Source: Azospirillaceae bacterium (lineage in GTDB: Bacteria; Pseudomonadota; Alphaproteobacteria; Azospirillales; Azospirillaceae). Taken from it: 64,000 bases of DNA. The notes under the pieces are model-generated. The model had not been told where the DNA came from. It did not search any database and saw only the letters and a program-made list of their open reading frames with translations. Shown in pieces: positions 62,201 through 64,000 of this stretch. Both the position numbers and the translations under genes were made by a program. Position 1 is the stretch's first letter. Each line of letters begins with the position of its first letter. The stretch lies in NCBI GenBank assembly GCA_031291675.1, contig JARLIO010000001.1:1-64000 (forward strand), given 5' to 3'.

Positions 62201-63421
62201 ATTGAGGCTCAGATTCCGGTCTTGCACCAGCGTCTCGACCAGCCGCTCGAAGGGCAGATGGCAATGCTCCAAAGCCGCGGTGATGGCGTATTTGATCTGC
62301 GCCACGAGGGCCGCGGCCCCCAATTCCGGCGCCACGGTGATCCTCAAGGGCACGAGGTTGACGAACATGCCGATGATCGGCTCCAGTTCGGGCCGGCTGC
62401 GGTTTGCCAGGGGCAGGCCGATGACGAGGTCGGGAGTCCCGGAGTCCCTGGCGAGCAGGATCGACGTGGCCGCCAGCACAAGGTGATTGAGGCTCGCGCC
62501 CCATTGCCGGGCCGTCGCCCGGAGCCGGGCGGTCGTGGCGGCATCAATGTCCATGGCGACCGAGGATCCGCTGAAGCGCTGCACAGAAGGGCGGGGCCGG
62601 TCCGTCGGCAGGGTGGTGCAGGCCGGGGCGCCGGCCAGGCGCTCGCGCCAATAGGCCAGGTCATCATCCATCCGCCCGTTCTCGCGCAACTGCTGCTGCC
62701 AGGCGATATAGTCGCTATAGTGCCAGCGCAGCGGCGGCAGAGTTGGCGCGTGTCCGGCGAGGCGGGCCTCATAGCCGGCGCCGAGTTCGCGCAGGATGAT
62801 GCCGAACGACCATCCGTCCGTCACGCTATGGTGGAAATTGAGCACCAGGACATGCTCTTGCGGCCCGAGCCGGACCAGCGCCGCCCGCATCAGCGGCGCC
62901 TGGGCGAGATCAAAGCAGTGTTGGGCAATGTCGTCGGCACAGGCGGCCAGACGGACAGAAGCCGCTGTCGCGTCCTGGTCGGAAAAGTCCCATTCGCTCC
63001 AGGGTGCCGCAAGGTCGGCGACGATTTCCAGTTGCAGAGAGTCGCCTTCGAAATGAAAGGACGAGCGCAGCGATTGGTGGCGGCGCACCAGATCATCGAG
63101 AGCGGCCCGCAGCGCGGTCGCGTTCAGGGCGCCGCGAAGACGCAGGGCGAAGGGAATATTATAAGTGGTATTGGGGCCCTGAAGCTGATGGACGAACCAC
63201 AGCCGCTCCTGGGCCGGCGACGGGGCGGTTCGTAGCCGGTCCGGCGTGGGCAGGGAACGGCCCTCCAGATGGGCGATCAGGGCCTCCTTCTGGGCGCCCA
63301 GGCGCGTCCGCAACGCGGGAGTCAGGGTGCCCTCCGGGGCTTTGTAGCGCAGCCTGCCCTGGTCCAGGTTCAGTTCGATGCGGCGGGTCGCCAGCTCTTC
63401 CAGCAGCAGCACCAGACTCAT
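56273..63421 (-). CDS. hybrid NRPS-PKS synthase: docking-C-A-T-KS-AT-T-TE
   Basis: A 2,382-residue megasynthase. A TubC-type N-terminal docking domain (1-55) is followed by the condensation domain (~60-500, HHSVTDG at 197). The adenylation domain (~520-1000, FTSGSTGVPKA, NNYGPTETS, Lys996) precedes carrier T1 (Ser1055 in LGGHSL). KS (~1112-1540) has Cys1284 and His1420/1460. AT (~1636-1930) has Ser1734 in GHSLGE and an unusual LAAHS near 1833. Carrier T2 has Ser2060 in GGDSLMA, and a type-I TE (~2130-2382) has Ser2203 in GSSYGG. No reductive domains are present. It condenses an upstream acyl chain with one amino acid, extends by one ketide and releases the product by TE. Confidence 0.95.
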   Translation of the reverse strand: MSLVLLLEELATRRIELNLDQGRLRYKAPEGTLTPALRTRLGAQKEALIAHLEGRSLPTPDRLRTAPSPAQERLWFVHQLQGPNTTYNIPFALRLRGALNATALRAALDDLVRRHQSLRSSFHFEGDSLQLEIVADLAAPWSEWDFSDQDATAASVRLAACADDIAQHCFDLAQAPLMRAALVRLGPQEHVLVLNFHHSVTDGWSFGIILRELGAGYEARLAGHAPTLPPLRWHYSDYIAWQQQLRENGRMDDDLAYWRERLAGAPACTTLPTDRPRPSVQRFSGSSVAMDIDAATTARLRATARQWGASLNHLVLAATSILLARDSGTPDLVIGLPLANRSRPELEPIIGMFVNLVPLRITVAPELGAAALVAQIKYAITAALEHCHLPFERLVETLVQDRNLSLNPIFQVAYTFLPFLAAENFGGLKVDTPQILTRSTISKYDSTFYFEEVEDGIRGSIEYATSLYAPDTAQRWAVTFRAILTALLDSAELPLATLLTRGQEERARIASWRSGPVVPLPIGSPWARFAAIVQERPDAVAVEDGDRRATFGALARRAEIISALLAQQGIGPGDRVGLILPRGLDDVAAMLGVARRGAAFVPFDPAQTRERLLRMAEQARLAAVVCRPGDPIAGLLAPATIEFGPATGTDDQPIPAAPAIIDAGFEDPLYMIFTSGSTGVPKAVRVPWRGLCNFVQWYRNSHALVPGDRVSQLASLSFDASILEIWPALLSGCTLVFVPEDLKRDPASLRDWLLRQRIQVHFSPTPLAEALLELDWPAPAPLRLLSTGGQALHRRPRPDLPFRLINNYGPTETSIVATSGLIEPGTDLARPPAIGRPIDNTGIAIRDESGQEALVGELWVSGSGVALDYFGDAAATAARFGPLPDEPGRRWYRTGDKVRLLPGGALEFIGRLDRQIKLRGYRIEAGDIESALLRIQGVRQAAVRLEQENLVAYLARDPAGPEPGDIRRQLAQALPDYMIPAHIVVLDRLPLQSSGKIDIAAIPPFQPRTVPGAPAAAAAPRGHGAEAAITRAWGTVLAHPAPGRDDNFFELGGHSLMLVRLKEQIRAETGRDIAVLDLFRHPTIALQARFLDGGVSPSRRATPARRRAGATNDIAIIGMAGRFPEAGSVEAFWDLLRDGRSGISRFDRADLLRAGIPAEIADRPDYVAANGILHDIDRFDAAFFGLTAREAQLLDPPQRLLLEEAWHAFEDAGYDPARIDERVGVFVGSSLSGYLYENVLPHRDIVASVGAFQALIANDKDFAATRIAYKLGLRGPGISVNTACSTSLVAIHQAVTALRDGQCELALAGGACVRSRQIDGYLYEDGGLLSRDGACRAFDAAATGMVGGNGVALVLLKPLDTAVADHDPIYAVIKGSAVNNDGADKIGFTAPSIQGQSRVISDALERAGVSPGTVLYVEAHGTGTPLGDPIEVAALAENYLSGVERDAPLRIGSVKTNLGHLDAAAGAAALIKTALCLHQRTLVPSLNYRTANPEIPHLGSRIVVCTETAPWTSDANPLRAAVSAMGIGGTNAHAVLEQAPAPAPDPDPAPDPAPQPDGGSPRLLLLSGQSPQALQANAAELGAWLDRHQAVPLGDVAYTLARGRRHWAPRRALCAATPREAAEALAEPCPPVAPADSVAFLFAGMGSQQPGMARALYGRAPVFTATIDHCANLLQPVLGLDIRPLLLADPADRDAAARLNEHRVGQPALFTLDYALARFWIELGLSPAVLIGHSLGEWVAACVAGVFALGDALRLVSLRGGLMDAQPPGAMLAVNLSEAELSAVLPAGLDIATVNAWDQIVVAGPAERIASFALSCEARQIRCKRLPVTLAAHSAVMEPAIAPLRAAIAEVARHPVAPGIAVISNLTGRWLEPDALQSPDYWTEHLRRCVRFADGLATLWQRPGLAVLECGPAHTLCNLALRDPGRPDARPILASFDGGCSPDAEWRRVLESAGSLWAAGLPLDLDKLTALQGGGQRLHLPGYAFQRRRYWLDAVPFAAGAPFPRVPGVVPEPEEEADAPSPADAPMTIGEQRILGIMGELLGPVALGRTSDFFLCGGDSLMAMRLAARIAEVFNTPLSRAQIMATRTPARIAALIEDGRDIAPDRDVKPDKGAEPGSGVVRLWQGDERRPPIVLIHAVGGGIFIYRELLQALATEHPVYGLEAPGLWDDAAPIADLRQQASTYHRRLLRTGVERPILIGGSSYGGLVAYELDRLYRQSGHQPNRVVLFDSPGPGHMPRRLDGEAEICAYMLTRDNPDQDFAAGLARMQVRDTAGRFALLLEAMRASVLPEATAVDIARQFRVFKQNLINMWTWTPEPHAARLLFFKATEQAAVLAQDPEQAWLPLAGGGIEILPAAGNHSTMLSRPHIEDLARELYRRISF

Positions 63422-64000
63422 AATTCCCCCTCCTCCCAGGCGGCTTCCCGGACCGGCGTCGGGTCCGCGGTCGCCGGGGCCGGAATGTCGAGCGCGAGAT
63501 GGGCGATGGTCGGCTGGTCGAAGAACCGGCTCATCGACAGCTCCTGTCCGGTCAATTCCTTCAGCCGGGCGGAAACCTGCAAGGCCGCGAGCGAGTCGGC
63601 GCCGAGGTCGAACAGGTCGTCCGCGATGCCGATCCGGTCAAAGCCAAGCACTTCGGCCCAAATCCCGGCCAGCAATTGCTGGCCCGGGGTCTCGGCCGGC
63701 TGGAACGGGGATCCCGTCTCCGGTCGGGGCTGACGGGCCGGGGCCGTCTGGTCGGCCCCGGCGTTCGGCGTGTTCGGCGGATCGAAAACCGGCGAGGGCC
63801 GGTCGGCATATTGCCAATCGACCGTGCTGAGGCACAAAACCGGTTCGGACGAGGTCAGGGCGCGCAGGAACACCTCGATACCCTCGGCCGGGGCCAGGGC
63901 AAACGGGTTGCCCGGGATCCCCGACGGGGCCGCCGCTGGGGCCACCGATGGCGCCAACATGGACGGGGCGTCGCTGCGCACCAGGGTGTAGCCCGTCACC
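63418..64000 (-). CDS. C-terminal end of a PKS (KR end and carrier domain), truncated by the window edge
   Basis: The open frame runs to the window's right edge. LAPAEGIEVFLRALTSSEPV is the usual end of a PKS ketoreductase. A proline-rich linker leads to a carrier domain with Ser in DLGADSLAALQV. The acidic tail ending EEGEL could be the docking peptide for the TubC-type domain of the next protein. It overlaps the NRPS-PKS start by four bases (ATGA), so both are made together and this subunit delivers the acyl chain to the downstream C domain. Confidence 0.88.
   Translation of the reverse strand, partial: VTGYTLVRSDAPSMLAPSVAPAAAPSGIPGNPFALAPAEGIEVFLRALTSSEPVLCLSTVDWQYADRPSPVFDPPNTPNAGADQTAPARQPRPETGSPFQPAETPGQQLLAGIWAEVLGFDRIGIADDLFDLGADSLAALQVSARLKELTGQELSMSRFFDQPTIAHLALDIPAPATADPTPVREAAWEEGEL

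Overview
The window is GC-rich, densely packed DNA from what looks like a free-living alphaproteobacterium. The evidence is a PcaQ-type pca operon, liv-type and pot-type ABC transporters, large chemotaxis operons and an intergenic repeat family of the kind scattered through alphaproteobacterial genomes. I cannot name a genus. No rRNA, tRNA, CRISPR array or complete insertion sequence was seen.

Layout. (1) 1-3.3 kb: an isochorismatase-like gene with a damaged 3' end, then an Rrf2 regulator with an NDH-2-like flavoprotein. (2) 3.3-9.7 kb: a protocatechuate/4-hydroxybenzoate operon, divergent pcaQ and pcaC-pcaH-pcaG-pobA-pcaD-pcaB, ending in a gutted remnant of a beta-keto acid cleavage enzyme. 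(3) 10-21.6 kb: a second aromatic catabolic unit with an extradiol (VOC) dioxygenase, a fumarylacetoacetase-type hydrolase, an MhpA-like flavin monooxygenase, a salicylaldehyde/vanillin-type aldehyde dehydrogenase, a complete liv-type ABC importer, a coniferyl-alcohol-dehydrogenase-like SDR and an IclR regulator. (4) 21.6-29.2 kb, minus strand: an IclR-headed operon with a PuuB-like amine oxidase, a PotABCD-like transporter and an amidase, probably for import and oxidation of a polyamine or related amine.

(5) 29.7-46.2 kb, minus strand, is the most remarkable part. A tightly overlapping chemosensory operon (soluble receptor with two signalling tips, triple-domain CheW, CheB, HEAT protein, CheR, CheY, CheA, a 91-aa protein, CheY, a membrane CheZ-like protein and a receiver) runs directly into a stressosome module: RsbR with an RsbRD-type sensor domain, RsbS, RsbT, an RsbW-like kinase and RsbX. 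This is followed by a histidine kinase whose N-terminus resembles the RsbT-binding domain of RsbU, and by a membrane MCP-like protein. My reading is that stressosome and chemosensory arrays are wired together through the histidine kinase, the CheY-type receivers and the CheZ-like proteins.

(6) 46.5-51.1 kb: a pentapeptide-repeat protein, a GNAT acetyltransferase with a divergent XRE-cupin regulator, a 176-bp nested inverted-repeat element, a secreted Cache-domain protein and a classical transmembrane MCP. (7) 51.5-55.9 kb: a dlt-like envelope-acylation operon (DltD-like, a 43-aa DltX-like microprotein, MBOAT DltB, adenylating ligase, carrier protein). (8) 56.3-64 kb, minus strand: a hybrid NRPS-PKS (docking-C-A-T-KS-AT-T-TE) preceded by the C-terminal end of a PKS that runs off the right edge. 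Three copies of one intergenic repeat family lie near 6.3, 47.1 and 56.0 kb.
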